Shown here piece by piece: positions 17,828-26,400 of a stretch of DNA of 64,000 nucleotides. Both the position numbers and the translations under genes were made by a program. Positions within the stretch are counted from its first letter, which is position 1, and each line of letters starts with the position of its first letter. This stretch comes from Rhodospirillales bacterium (GTDB lineage Bacteria > Pseudomonadota > Alphaproteobacteria > Micavibrionales > Micavibrionaceae). Under the pieces are notes generated by a model, which was not told where the DNA came from, searched no databases, and saw only the letters and a list, made by a program, of their open reading frames with translations. The stretch is from assembly GCA_020638155.1 (NCBI GenBank), contig JACKJB010000001.1:620001-684000 (forward strand). The letters are read 5' to 3'.

Positions 17828-18748
17828 TTATTCAAAAGTGATTTGTGCCCGGCGGTTGGCCGGCTCACGAACGCCGTCGGCGGTCTGAACCAGAAGCTCG
17901 TCTTCACCGCGGCCTTCGACACGGATCGTGTCCGCCATGATGCCACGCTCAATCAGGCCGTCACGGACAGCATTGGCGCGTTTCATAGCCAGCTTGTTGT
18001 TATAGGATTTAGGACCGGAGCTGTCGGTGTGACCAACAATAGTCACAGCAGCAATATCGGTGCGGGACTTGATCTCTTCTGCAACGGCATCAAGAACGTT
18101 CTGGCCGCCTGCGCCGATGTTGTGTTTATCAAAGTCAAAGAACACGAGGTACATCGCTTCATCCGGTGTCATTGGCTCAGCCGCGACCGGCAGTTCCATA
18201 GCCGGTGCCGGTGCTACAGGCTCAGGGACAGGCTGGTAAGGTTGCAGCATGCTTTCCAGAGCGGCAATGGCCTCCAGGTACTGGTTTTTGCAATGCATGA
18301 TGTCGTCATCCTGCCAGTTTTCTTCCTGCTGTTCGATCCAGCAGTCAAAGCGGGATTGTGCGACAGCGGCTTGTTGCGGCGCAATTTCACGGGCGCCGAG
18401 GTCGAAAGCGACGATCATGCGGCCACGGGCTGCGCTCAGCTCTTCCATGTGACGCGGGAGCAGGTTCCAGTCTGCAATCGGTTCCGGCATGACTGTTTCA
18501 CCAGACGCTGCGGCCAGGCCTTTGCGGGCAAAGTGCAGGGCATCCGGGTAGTCCAGCATTTCATTCAGTTCGCTGTTCGCGAAAGCACGATATTCCGCAG
18601 CAAGATGCTGGGTGAACGGGCTGCCGACCGGCTGGACCTCATTCAGGGCTTCGATTTCGCTGTGGGTTTTAAAGTTGGTACAGGCGCTCAGAGCTACTGA
18701 CAGAGCCACCATCCCAAAAACCATCATTATGCCGCGCAACTTGCTCAT
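17828..18748 (-). CDS. OmpA-family peptidoglycan-associated lipoprotein
   Basis: 306 residues from the ATG ending at 18748, chosen because TAAGGAG stands seven bases upstream; an earlier in-frame start adds 18 residues with no ribosome site. The signal peptide ends in ALSVALSAC, a lipobox. A helical region (about 25-170) is followed by a Pro/Ala linker (PVPEPVAPAPAMELP) and an OmpA_C domain with VFFDFDKHNIG, TIVGHTDSSG and NRRAQITFE. That domain binds diaminopimelate of peptidoglycan, tethering the outer membrane to the wall. It is longer than classic Pal and lacks tol genes nearby, so it is best called a Pal-like lipoprotein. A possible minus-strand promoter (AGTAAA-like -35 and TATAAA -10) lies at 18827-18854. 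Confidence 0.88.
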   Translation of the reverse strand: MSKLRGIMMVFGMVALSVALSACTNFKTHSEIEALNEVQPVGSPFTQHLAAEYRAFANSELNEMLDYPDALHFARKGLAAASGETVMPEPIADWNLLPRHMEELSAARGRMIVAFDLGAREIAPQQAAVAQSRFDCWIEQQEENWQDDDIMHCKNQYLEAIAALESMLQPYQPVPEPVAPAPAMELPVAAEPMTPDEAMYLVFFDFDKHNIGAGGQNVLDAVAEEIKSRTDIAAVTIVGHTDSSGPKSYNNKLAMKRANAVRDGLIERGIMADTIRVEGRGEDELLVQTADGVREPANRRAQITFE

Positions 18749-18924
18749 TATCTGCTCCTTAAAAACAATCGGTGTTATGCGCCAAGAAACTTCTCGGGAC
18801 ATTTATAAATGACCCAATCGCACCTTTTTATAAACAGATCAAATAGAAAGTAAAGCGTCTTTACGCAAGTTTTATTTGATTTTTTCGGGAAAAAAGGACA
18901 GATTAGCGATCTTAGTGTTCAGAC

Positions 18925-18999
18925 GCGGGTGTAGCTCAGTGGTAGAGCATCAGCTTCCCAAGCTGAGGGCCGTGGGTTCGATCCCCATCACCCGCTCCA
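18925..18999 (+). tRNA. tRNA-Gly (anticodon CCC)
   Basis: A complete cloverleaf: acceptor GCGGGTG (18925-18931) pairs with CACCCGC (18989-18995), D arm GCTC/GAGC, anticodon arm TCAGC/GCTGA with loop TTCCCAA giving anticodon CCC for GGG codons, and T arm GTGGG-TTCGATC-CCCAT. The discriminator base is T and the CCA end is encoded. GGG glycine codons are frequent in the surrounding genes, so this isoacceptor should be well used. A REP-like repeat begins 79 bases downstream. Confidence 0.97.
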
Positions 19000-19077
19000 T
19001 TTTCTTCTCAAAATATCAGCGGATAAATATTTTTCAGAACGTTTGAAATCCGTTTCTTTCTGGTGTAGAAGAGAGTT

Positions 19078-19145
19078 GTCATTTCGAGGCGGAGCCGAGA
19101 AATCTCCCGCCAGTCTGGAGATCCCTCACATGCGTTCGGGATGAC
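19078..19145. repeat. REP-like palindromic repeat, copy 2
   Basis: A 68-base element starting GTCATTTCGAGGCGGAGCC and ending TTCGGGATGAC, nearly identical to copy 1 at 3991-4058 and in the same orientation. The AGATCCCTCACATGCGTTCG block is unchanged between the two copies, while the middle (CCGCCAGTCTGG versus CCAGATTGTCGG) has changed. A partial third piece, TCCGGGATGACGGGC, follows at about 19160-19174. It fills most of the gap between tRNA-Gly and the DUF4159 gene. Confidence 0.75.
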
Positions 19146-19214
19146 AAAGGGGCTTGTTGTCCGGGATGACGGGCTTGTAATTATATAAGAATAAAAAAAC
19201 GGGAGGGCGCGGTT

Positions 19215-20102
19215 TTGCGCGATATTTTCAGGACATTGGCCCGGAAAAGCGGGCTGGCTTCGGCGTTTCTGGCGGCGGTGCTGACCGGGGCCGCGGTTTC
19301 CATGCCTGCAGTTGCAGCGGATCCTGTAGGGCTGGTTGATGAGGTGACACGGACGCGGCTGGGCTATGTGCGGACCGGGAACGGGGCGCTGGATAATATG
19401 ACTGAGGCGGGGCTGCGCGGGCTGGGGATTATGCTTTACGAGCGGACCGGGGTGCAGGATCTGGTGACCCTCCCGGCCCGTGAAAATTGGGAAGAGCGTA
19501 AATACCTGGCACCGGTAGAGCCTGCCGCCGCTGATCTCGAAGGGGATCGTTTGGGGTTGTTTCCGATGATTTACTGGACGATTGACCCGGCACAGTCGAT
19601 CCCGTCGGATAAGGCAATCCAGAATTTGAACTCTTATATGCGGAACGGCGGGATGCTGGTTTTTGATACGCGTGAGAAAAGTACGACAGGGCGCGGGGCC
19701 GCATGGCTGCAGCGGCTGGTTGACCGCGGGCTGGAAATCGGGCCGATTGCAGAAGCCAGGGGCTGTGTGAAGAAAGAAGAGCCATGCCATGTGCTGGGCA
19801 AGTCCTTTTACCTGATGGAAGCGTTTCCGGGTCGTTATGACGGGGGTAAGCTATGGGTTCAGGAAAACCCGGATCAGGATAAAGACCGCGTGTCCTCGGT
19901 CGTGATTGGCGGTAATGAATGGGCCGCGGCCTGGGCAACGGATGAGTATGGACAATATTTATATGCCGTTGTCGGTGATGAAGAGCAGCGCGAGCATGCT
20001 TTCCGCTTTGGTGTAAACCTTGTGATGTATGCGTTAACAGGCAATTATAAAGCCGATCTGATCCATGCCCCGGCTATTTTAAAGCGCACAGGGCCGCATT
20101 AA
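19215..20102 (+). CDS. Exported DUF4159-domain protein (short form)
   Basis: 295 residues with a TTG start behind GGAGG. A hydrophobic signal segment (ASAFLAAVLTGAAVSMP, about 15-31) precedes a DUF4159 domain: LGYVRTGNGALDNMTEAGL, GLFPMIYWTIDPAQ, MRNGGMLVFDTRE, and the ending FRFGVNLVMYALTGNYK. In alphaproteobacteria this domain usually forms the C-terminal third of a protein of about 900 residues that also has a BatA-type membrane region and a von Willebrand-like part. Here the domain stands alone with its own signal sequence, so it may be a trimmed or ancestral form. Role unknown; the fold resembles a glutamine-amidotransferase-like Rossmann domain. Confidence 0.8.
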   Translation: MRDIFRTLARKSGLASAFLAAVLTGAAVSMPAVAADPVGLVDEVTRTRLGYVRTGNGALDNMTEAGLRGLGIMLYERTGVQDLVTLPARENWEERKYLAPVEPAAADLEGDRLGLFPMIYWTIDPAQSIPSDKAIQNLNSYMRNGGMLVFDTREKSTTGRGAAWLQRLVDRGLEIGPIAEARGCVKKEEPCHVLGKSFYLMEAFPGRYDGGKLWVQENPDQDKDRVSSVVIGGNEWAAAWATDEYGQYLYAVVGDEEQREHAFRFGVNLVMYALTGNYKADLIHAPAILKRTGPH

Positions 20103-20247
20103 ATCGCAGGGTTTTCCCCTTCTTCCCATATCCGCGTAATAATATTTCTTGACAAGACGGGGGCAAATGGATGATGGTCTGCCCAGTCCCGCGACCGGGA
20201 TTCACGGCATTTCTATTCACAGCAAAAGAAACAGGAGCATAAGAAGA

Positions 20248-20814
20248 ATGAAAAAGAACCTGTTAGGTGTAAAAGTCGCCCTTCTGATGGCGAACGGTTT
20301 CTCCGAACAAGATATGACAACCGCGCAAAAAGCCCTGATTGAGGCTGGCGCCAATGTCCGGATCATCAGCCCGGAAAACGGACTGGTTAATGGCTGGGAC
20401 GGTTCCGGCTGGGGTCACCACTTCGCAGTCGATGCGCAGCTTAGCACCGCACTTGGCGCGGATTATATGATGCTGGTCGTTCCCGGCGGGCAGCGCAGTA
20501 TCGACAAGCTGAACCTGACGGGGCATACCAAGCGTTTCGTTTCCAGTTTCATGACGGCAGGCAAGCCGGTTGTGTTCATGGATGACGCGTTGCACCTGCT
20601 GATCCTGACGGACAATATCAAAGGCCGTACTGTTGCCGGTCCGGCGCAGATGGGTGATGTCGTGATGCAGGCAGGCGGGCTGTGGGATGACAGCGGGCTG
20701 TATGTTGACGGGAATATGATGACCGGTGCCGTTACGGATGAAAACCGCCGCGACTTCGTGAGCCGGATCATGGATCATTTCGCTTCGCAGATGGAAGCGG
20801 AACAAGCCGCCTAA
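20248..20814 (+). CDS. DJ-1/PfpI-like protein lacking the catalytic cysteine
   Basis: 188 residues from the ATG at 20248 (ACAGGAG and AAGAAG upstream); longer in-frame starts from 20149 give an implausible basic leader. The fold is clear: VALLMANGFSEQDM near 9-22, AGANVRIISPENG, DYMMLVVPGGQ, FVSSFMTAGKPV and VDGNMMTG. In active PfpI/DJ-1 proteins the elbow reads A-I-C-H-G with the nucleophilic Cys. Here the same place after GKPVV is F-M-D-D-A, so Cys, His and Gly are all replaced. The family includes proteases, glyoxalases and chaperones; this member is probably a pseudoenzyme, a binding protein, or works by another residue. It precedes prfB by 24 bases. Confidence 0.8.
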   Translation: MKKNLLGVKVALLMANGFSEQDMTTAQKALIEAGANVRIISPENGLVNGWDGSGWGHHFAVDAQLSTALGADYMMLVVPGGQRSIDKLNLTGHTKRFVSSFMTAGKPVVFMDDALHLLILTDNIKGRTVAGPAQMGDVVMQAGGLWDDSGLYVDGNMMTGAVTDENRRDFVSRIMDHFASQMEAEQAA

Positions 20815-20838
20815 GCCTTATTCGCAGGAGCATTACAG

Positions 20839-21949
20839 ATGAAAGCCGAAACAGAAGCGATTGTCAGCATTGTACAGGATGCGCTGACGTTGCTGAGGAG
20901 GCATCTTTGACTGGGATAACGCCCTGCAAAGACTCGATGAATTAAACGCCCTGTCCGAAGACCCTAACCTGTGGTCCGATCAGGACAAAGCTCAGAAAAT
21001 CATGCAGGAACGGACCCGTCTCGAAGAAAAAATCGAGACGGTGCGCGGCATTGAAAATACGCTGAATGACAATGTCGGTATGATCGAACTCGGTGAAGAA
21101 GAGGGCGACGATGACGTCGTTCGTGAGGCAGAGCAGGCGCTTGAAGGGTTGAAAGTCAAAGCGGAAAAGCTGCAGTTGCAAAGCCTGCTGTCCGGTCCGG
21201 TCGATCCGAACGATGCTTTTGTCGAGGTCCATGCCGGTTCCGGCGGTACCGAGGCGCAGGACTGGGCCGATATGCTGCTGCGGATGTATGTGCGCTGGTC
21301 CGAGCAGCATGGTTATAAAGTTGGACTTCTGGAACAGAGCGACGGGGAAGAGGCCGGGATTAAGTCGGCGACGATCCGTGTTGAGGGTGAGAATGCCTAT
21401 GGCTGGCTGAAATCCGAAAACGGGGTGCACCGGCTGGTGCGGATCTCTCCTTATGATGCGAATGCCCGGCGGCATACGAGCTTTGCGTCGGTGGCGGTAT
21501 CTCCTGTGATCGATGAGACGATCGAGATTGATATTGAGGAAAAAGATTTACGGATCGATACGTATCGTGCCAGTGGCAAGGGCGGCCAGCACGTTAACAA
21601 AACGGACAGTGCCGTCCGGATTACGCACACGCCGACGGGATTGGTTGCCGCCTGCCAGAGCGAGCGGTCGCAGCACCAGAACAAGGCCAATGCCATGGCT
21701 ATGCTGAAAGCCAAAATGTACGAAATGGAAATCCAGAAGCGGGATGCTGAAAAAGCTGCTGCGCATGGTGAGAAAAGCGATATTGGCTGGGGGCATCAAA
21801 TCCGGTCTTATGTGCTGCACCCATACCAGATGGTTAAGGACTTGCGGACCGGGCACGAAGACAGCCAGGCGCAGAATATCCTGGATGGGGATCTGGACGG
21901 GTTTCTCGAATCTTCCCTGGCGCACGGGGTTGAACAGGGCGGTGCATAA
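20839..21949 (+). CDS. prfB: Peptide chain release factor 2, programmed +1 frameshift
   Basis: RF2 ends translation at UAA and UGA. The gene starts at ATG 20839 after GCAGGAG, runs 23 codons to a UGA at 20908-20910, and must shift +1 at CTT (20905-20907) to continue at GAC 20909, giving 369 residues, normal RF2 length. Motifs in the main frame: GGTEAQDWADMLLRMY, the stop-codon reading SPY in RISPYDANARRHTSF (SPF in most RF2), and GGQ at about 248-250 in SGKGGQHVNKTDSAVR. Annotators that ignore the shift will start it too late, at 21002. The slip site means RF2 controls its own level. Confidence 0.95.
20896..20911 (+). promoter_or_regulatory. prfB: RF2 programmed +1 frameshift site
   Basis: The string AGGAGGCATCTTTGAC has an internal Shine-Dalgarno AGGAGG (20896-20901), a 3-base spacer, the slippery codon CTT (20905-20907) and the in-frame stop TGA followed by C. 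It matches the classic Escherichia coli site AGGGGGTATCTTTGAC in every functional part. Low RF2 makes the ribosome pause at UGA and slip to UUU/GAC; high RF2 ends the peptide after 23 residues. Confidence 0.95.
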
Positions 21950-22055
21950 ACCGCGCGTTTGCCGATAAAGCCGTTGCGCGTTAAACGGCGCTTTGTTTAT
22001 GCTTATCCCGTTTCCGAAGTAATATTTCATTGATGTGACTGACAGGGGTTTGGGG

Positions 22056-23324
22056 ATGACACCGGTTCGGATTTTATTCTTGGGGCTGTTCTTTGCGATG
22101 GTGGCGCTGGGCGGGCTTTATCCGTTGCAGGCGCGCGCCGGTTTTGAAACCAAAGATGTCGAATTGTTTGTCCCGACGAGCGCATGGCTGGTCGGTCTGG
22201 CAACCCTTGTGCCCATGAATGATACAGGCAAGGGCATGCCTTGCGTGATGGCAAACCAGTTCAGCAATAATTTTGTGATCCGCTTTTCCGGCGGGCGTAA
22301 ACGCATGTTGGCGATGGCGATCGATTTTCGCCAGGATACATTGCAGGTTGGCAAGACCTACGATGTCGATGTTGAGATTTCGCCTGATTATATGACGCGT
22401 CTTGAAGCGGTGGCCCTGAATAACGGGACGGCGCTTATTAACCTGCAGGAATCCGGGGGCTTCTATGATGCGCTGAAAGGCGGCAAATATATGTATATGA
22501 CGTTTGCCGATCAGCCTTACAACTTTGCTTTGCTGGGCGCTTCAGACGGGATTAAACGGATGGAGCAATGTTACGATCCGGGAACGGCGCAGCCCACACA
22601 AGCACAGCAAACGCAGTCAACTCCACAGCCGCAGGCCGCGCCCTATGTCCCGCATGGTTTTGGCGAAGCTATCCCTCCGTCTTACCGGGAAAAGAATGCG
22701 ATCCCCGATGATACGCCCGCATCCGAGGCGATGATGCCGGGGCCGTTGACCCAGATGCCCGGTGAAGAAATTCAACAGCTGGAGCAGCAGGTTTCCGCGC
22801 TTGATGATATGTTGTCGCAGGCGGAACAAAAGCTGGCCTCTATCGCGCCTGCTGCCGGGACGCCGGAGCCTGAAGCAGCGGAGCAGCCTCAACCAAAACA
22901 AAAACAAACCGTTGCGCCGATAGGAAAACCGCTTGCGCAGGCGTGGATGGCGCCTTCGACCGTGAACCGGCGCGGTCTTAAGCAGCCCGATGTGATGGTG
23001 CCGTCTCAGAAAGCGCAGCCTGCGGCAGCGCAGCTTGCTTCTGTCCAGTCACAGGCGGCTTCAATGGAGCGGCGCTGGCGGGCAATCCGTGGTAGCAACC
23101 TGCGGGAAGTGCTTGATGTCTGGAGTGCCAGCGCGCATGTCCGGCTGGTCTGGCAGGCTGACAGGGAATACAGCGTCCTTGAATCTTTTAGTATTGAAGG
23201 ATCGTTCGAAAAGGTCGTCGCCAGCCTGCTGGAGCAGTATAACGCCGAAGATGTCAGGCCCTTGGCCCGGATCTATGCCGATCCCGATAACGGCCAGAAA
23301 GTGCTGGTTGTTGAGACCTATTAA
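22056..23324 (+). CDS. Exported protein with TcpQ-like C-terminal domain
   Basis: 422 residues from ATG 22056 (GTG 22035 is an alternative). A signal peptide (ILFLGLFFAMVALGGLYPLQARA) opens the protein. Residues about 30-165 form a domain with PCVMANQFSNNF, LAMAIDFRQDTL and IKRMEQC that also occurs in the next gene; its two cysteines could form a disulphide. A Gln/Pro/Ala-rich linker with a short coiled coil (EIQQLEQQVSALDDML) follows. The last 85 residues, from RAIRGSNLREVLDVWS to KVLVVETY, match the TcpQ/PilL C-terminal domain found in type IVb pilus and type IV secretion proteins, which binds secretin-type outer-membrane parts. No other pilus or secretion gene is nearby. It probably works with the following coiled-coil protein. 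Confidence 0.72.
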   Translation: MTPVRILFLGLFFAMVALGGLYPLQARAGFETKDVELFVPTSAWLVGLATLVPMNDTGKGMPCVMANQFSNNFVIRFSGGRKRMLAMAIDFRQDTLQVGKTYDVDVEISPDYMTRLEAVALNNGTALINLQESGGFYDALKGGKYMYMTFADQPYNFALLGASDGIKRMEQCYDPGTAQPTQAQQTQSTPQPQAAPYVPHGFGEAIPPSYREKNAIPDDTPASEAMMPGPLTQMPGEEIQQLEQQVSALDDMLSQAEQKLASIAPAAGTPEPEAAEQPQPKQKQTVAPIGKPLAQAWMAPSTVNRRGLKQPDVMVPSQKAQPAAAQLASVQSQAASMERRWRAIRGSNLREVLDVWSASAHVRLVWQADREYSVLESFSIEGSFEKVVASLLEQYNAEDVRPLARIYADPDNGQKVLVVETY

Positions 23325-23353
23325 ATTTTTATGGGATAGGTTGGGGAGAAAGC

Positions 23354-23379
23354 AGGGCGTTTTCCAAAAACGCCCTTTG
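23354..23379 (+). terminator. Hairpin after the TcpQ-like gene
   Basis: AGGGCGTTTT (23354-23363) pairs with AAAACGCCCT (23367-23376) around a 3-base loop, followed by only TTG. The stem is perfect but the T run is short, so termination may be partial and let transcription reach the coiled-coil gene at 23472. Confidence 0.55.
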
Positions 23380-23471
23380 CATTATGGCTACGGGGTTGTA
23401 TCCTTTTGTGGGGACTCTTTTAGGGAATCACTTCAACCATCTTATTGGGATATCAGTTTTTGGAGTTTAAA

Positions 23472-26400
23472 ATGCGGACACGACAGTGGCTATTGACGAC
23501 GGTTATGTGCGGCGGGCTTGTTTTTGCCGGAGGCATGGCCAAGCAGGCGGAAGCGATGTCAGGCAAGCTGCTCCAGCCGAACAGCAACTGGGCAATTTCC
23601 AAGCTGGCTGCGGCACAGACGGGCGGTAAGCCGTATTGCGCACTGGCGCGGCGGTTCAGCAATAACATGATCCTGACGATGGCCCGCAACGGACAGGATG
23701 AAACATCGGTCGCGATTGATTTCCAAAAACAGACCCTGAACAACACCCAGAATTATTTTATCACCCTGAAACCCGGCTTTGGGCAGGAGCGCTCTTTTAA
23801 TGTGCGTCCGGTATCGGGGAAAGCCCTGGTGATCCGGATGGGGCAGGATTATGCTTTCCATGATGCGCTGAACCGTTCCGGGCAGCTGGATATCGATATT
23901 GCCGGGGATAGCTACAGTTTCGGGCTGGAAGATTACGCAGACGGCCAGCATAAGCTGGGGCAATGCCTTGCCGGGCTGGTTGAACCGGCTGCCGGGCCAA
24001 GCGATATGACGCCGATCCCGCCAGCACCAGCCTATACAAAGGTCAGCAGTGAACCAATTCCTGTGCAGGCCACTCCGGCTGTTGCGCAGGCCCCCACGCC
24101 AGCACCAGTTGCCGCACCGATCCCTGTGCCGGCTCCTGTTCAGGTTGTCGATAACAGTGCGGAATTACAGACGCTCCGTGAAGAGAATATGCGTTTGCGC
24201 AACGCCCTGGAGCGGGAACGGCGCAACTATGAAGACCGTTTCATGCAGGAAGGCCAGACTAGCAGCCTTGTGGCGGAGCTGAGTGAAAAAGTGAACCTGC
24301 TGCAGATGGAAAACAAGACTTTACAAGAGCAGGTTGCTTATACGCCAGCGCCGCAGCCATTATCCTGCCCCGAACCGGTTATGCCGGATATGTCGGCGGC
24401 TGAGGCGCTTGAGCAGCAGGTGAAGAGCCTGCGCGATGAGAATCTTGCCATGAAGCAGGAAATTGCCGGGCTGCAGGCCAAAATGCAGATGCAACAGGCG
24501 CAGCTTGCGGAAAAAGCCGCAGCACCTGCTGTTGACCCTGCGGAGGCGGCTGTTGTCGATAGTCTTCGCGAGCGTGTCGGTGCCCTGGAAAATGAAAACC
24601 GCCAGCTCAAAGCGACTAACGCGTCTTACGCGCAGGGCGGCGGTGATGTACCGGTATCCCTGGCGCAGCTTCGTGTTGTTGAAGAGCAGCTGCGTCACGT
24701 GCAGCATGACCGCGACCAGTTGCTGTCCCAGATTAACGCGATGAATTCCGGCAAACAGCAAGACCGGATCGATATTTCTTCTGATAACTGGAACCTTGAG
24801 CAGGCGACACGGCGCTTTAATGAAGCGGAGATGGAAATTCGCCGCCTGTCCCGTGAGCTGGAAGAGCAGCGGATGCATTGCTCGATGGAAAAGAAAGAGC
24901 TCGAATATATGCTCTTCGATCCGTCCGTTGCGACGCAGGAACAAATTTCCCGCCTGACCAGGCTGGAAGAGCAGGTTAATCAGGCGCAAGCTATTCTGGA
25001 CGAGCAGGTTTCTGTTTACGAACAGAAACTGGCGTCGATGGAAAGTAAAGCCGACGGGAATCAGGAAGCGCTGGCGGTTCAGAAAGCTGAGTATGAGCAA
25101 AAGCTTGCCGTGCTAAAGCAGGAGCTTGAAGGGCGCGATCAGGAAATGTCACAGGTTGCGCAGCAAAAAATTGCCTTGCTGGAGCAGCAGGTCGCTGGTC
25201 GCGATGCCGAGATTGTTGCCACGCGCCAGCAGATTGCGCAACTGGAAGAGCGTTTGACAGGCAAAAATGTCGCCGTGGCGCAATCCGATGCGGCGCAGCA
25301 GCAGATTGCCGTATTGGAACAGCAGGTGGCCGCCCGCACAAAAGAAGCGGCCGATGCGCGTCAGCAAATTGCTTCCCTGGAAGATCAGCTGGCTAAACGG
25401 AGTGAAGAGGTCGCCGGGACATATCAGAAAATTGCCATGCTTGAGCAAAAGCTTGCCGGTGACGGGCAGGCCGCATCAGACGCGGCTCAGCAGAAAATTG
25501 CCACATTGGAAAGCGAGCTGCAGCAGGTGAAGAGCGAGGCCGCGACAAAAGTATCCTCTGCCGCTTTTGACACGTTGCGGCAGGAGCGCGATCAGCTTGC
25601 GTCTCAGAAACAGTCAATCGAAACTGAATTGCAGCAGGCGAGAAGTGATGCTGCGGCAAAAGTATCCTCTTCGGCTTTTGATACTTTGCGGCAGGAACGT
25701 GACTTACTGGCATCGCAGAAGCAGTCCATTGAAAGCGAGAATGTAAAGCTTGGAGCGCAGATTGCTTCTCTGGAACAGCAGCTTTCAAGCGTTAACGTTG
25801 CTGTGGCAGCGCAGGCTTCTGAGAAGGAAAGCGCGGCGGAGCAGGATTATGCGGCCCTCGTCCGGGAGAATAACGAGCTGACGGTCCAGAAAGAAGCTTT
25901 GCAGCAGGAAAAGAACCGCCTTGCCGATGAGACCCATAAGCTGAACAAGCAGATTCTTGCGTTGGAAGCGAGCATGGCGAACGATATCCAGACGGCTGCC
26001 GGGCCGATTATTGATGATCCGGTACCGCCTGTGCCGAAAACGGCTGCTGTCTCTATGGCATCCATGCCAGCGCCGGTCGCGGCGGAGCCGATTGATATGC
26101 ATGATGCTTATGGAGATAAGGTTGCCGTTGCGAACACGGTATCCAAAGCCGGGGTTTCCGGCGGTGCTTATCAGGATTTTGGCAAATCCGTAGATCAGAC
26201 TGTAAAGTCGATAGAGCCTGCCGGGAAGCTGATTACCGCATCTGCCTTGCAGACGGTTTTGTCCGGTGCGAATGTGGCGCCGCATGGCAATGTCCAGTTG
26301 GAAAGCGAGCAGGGCCGCGATTTTGTGGCCTTTAGCTGGGATGCCGGGCCGATGTTCGGCAGCGCGGAACAGCAGATCATGGCGAAGGCGGGGATGTTTG

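Noticed and set aside
20149..20171. TTGACA as a promoter before the PfpI-like gene
   Set aside because: The -35 is perfect but no acceptable -10 lies 16-18 bases downstream (TGATGG).
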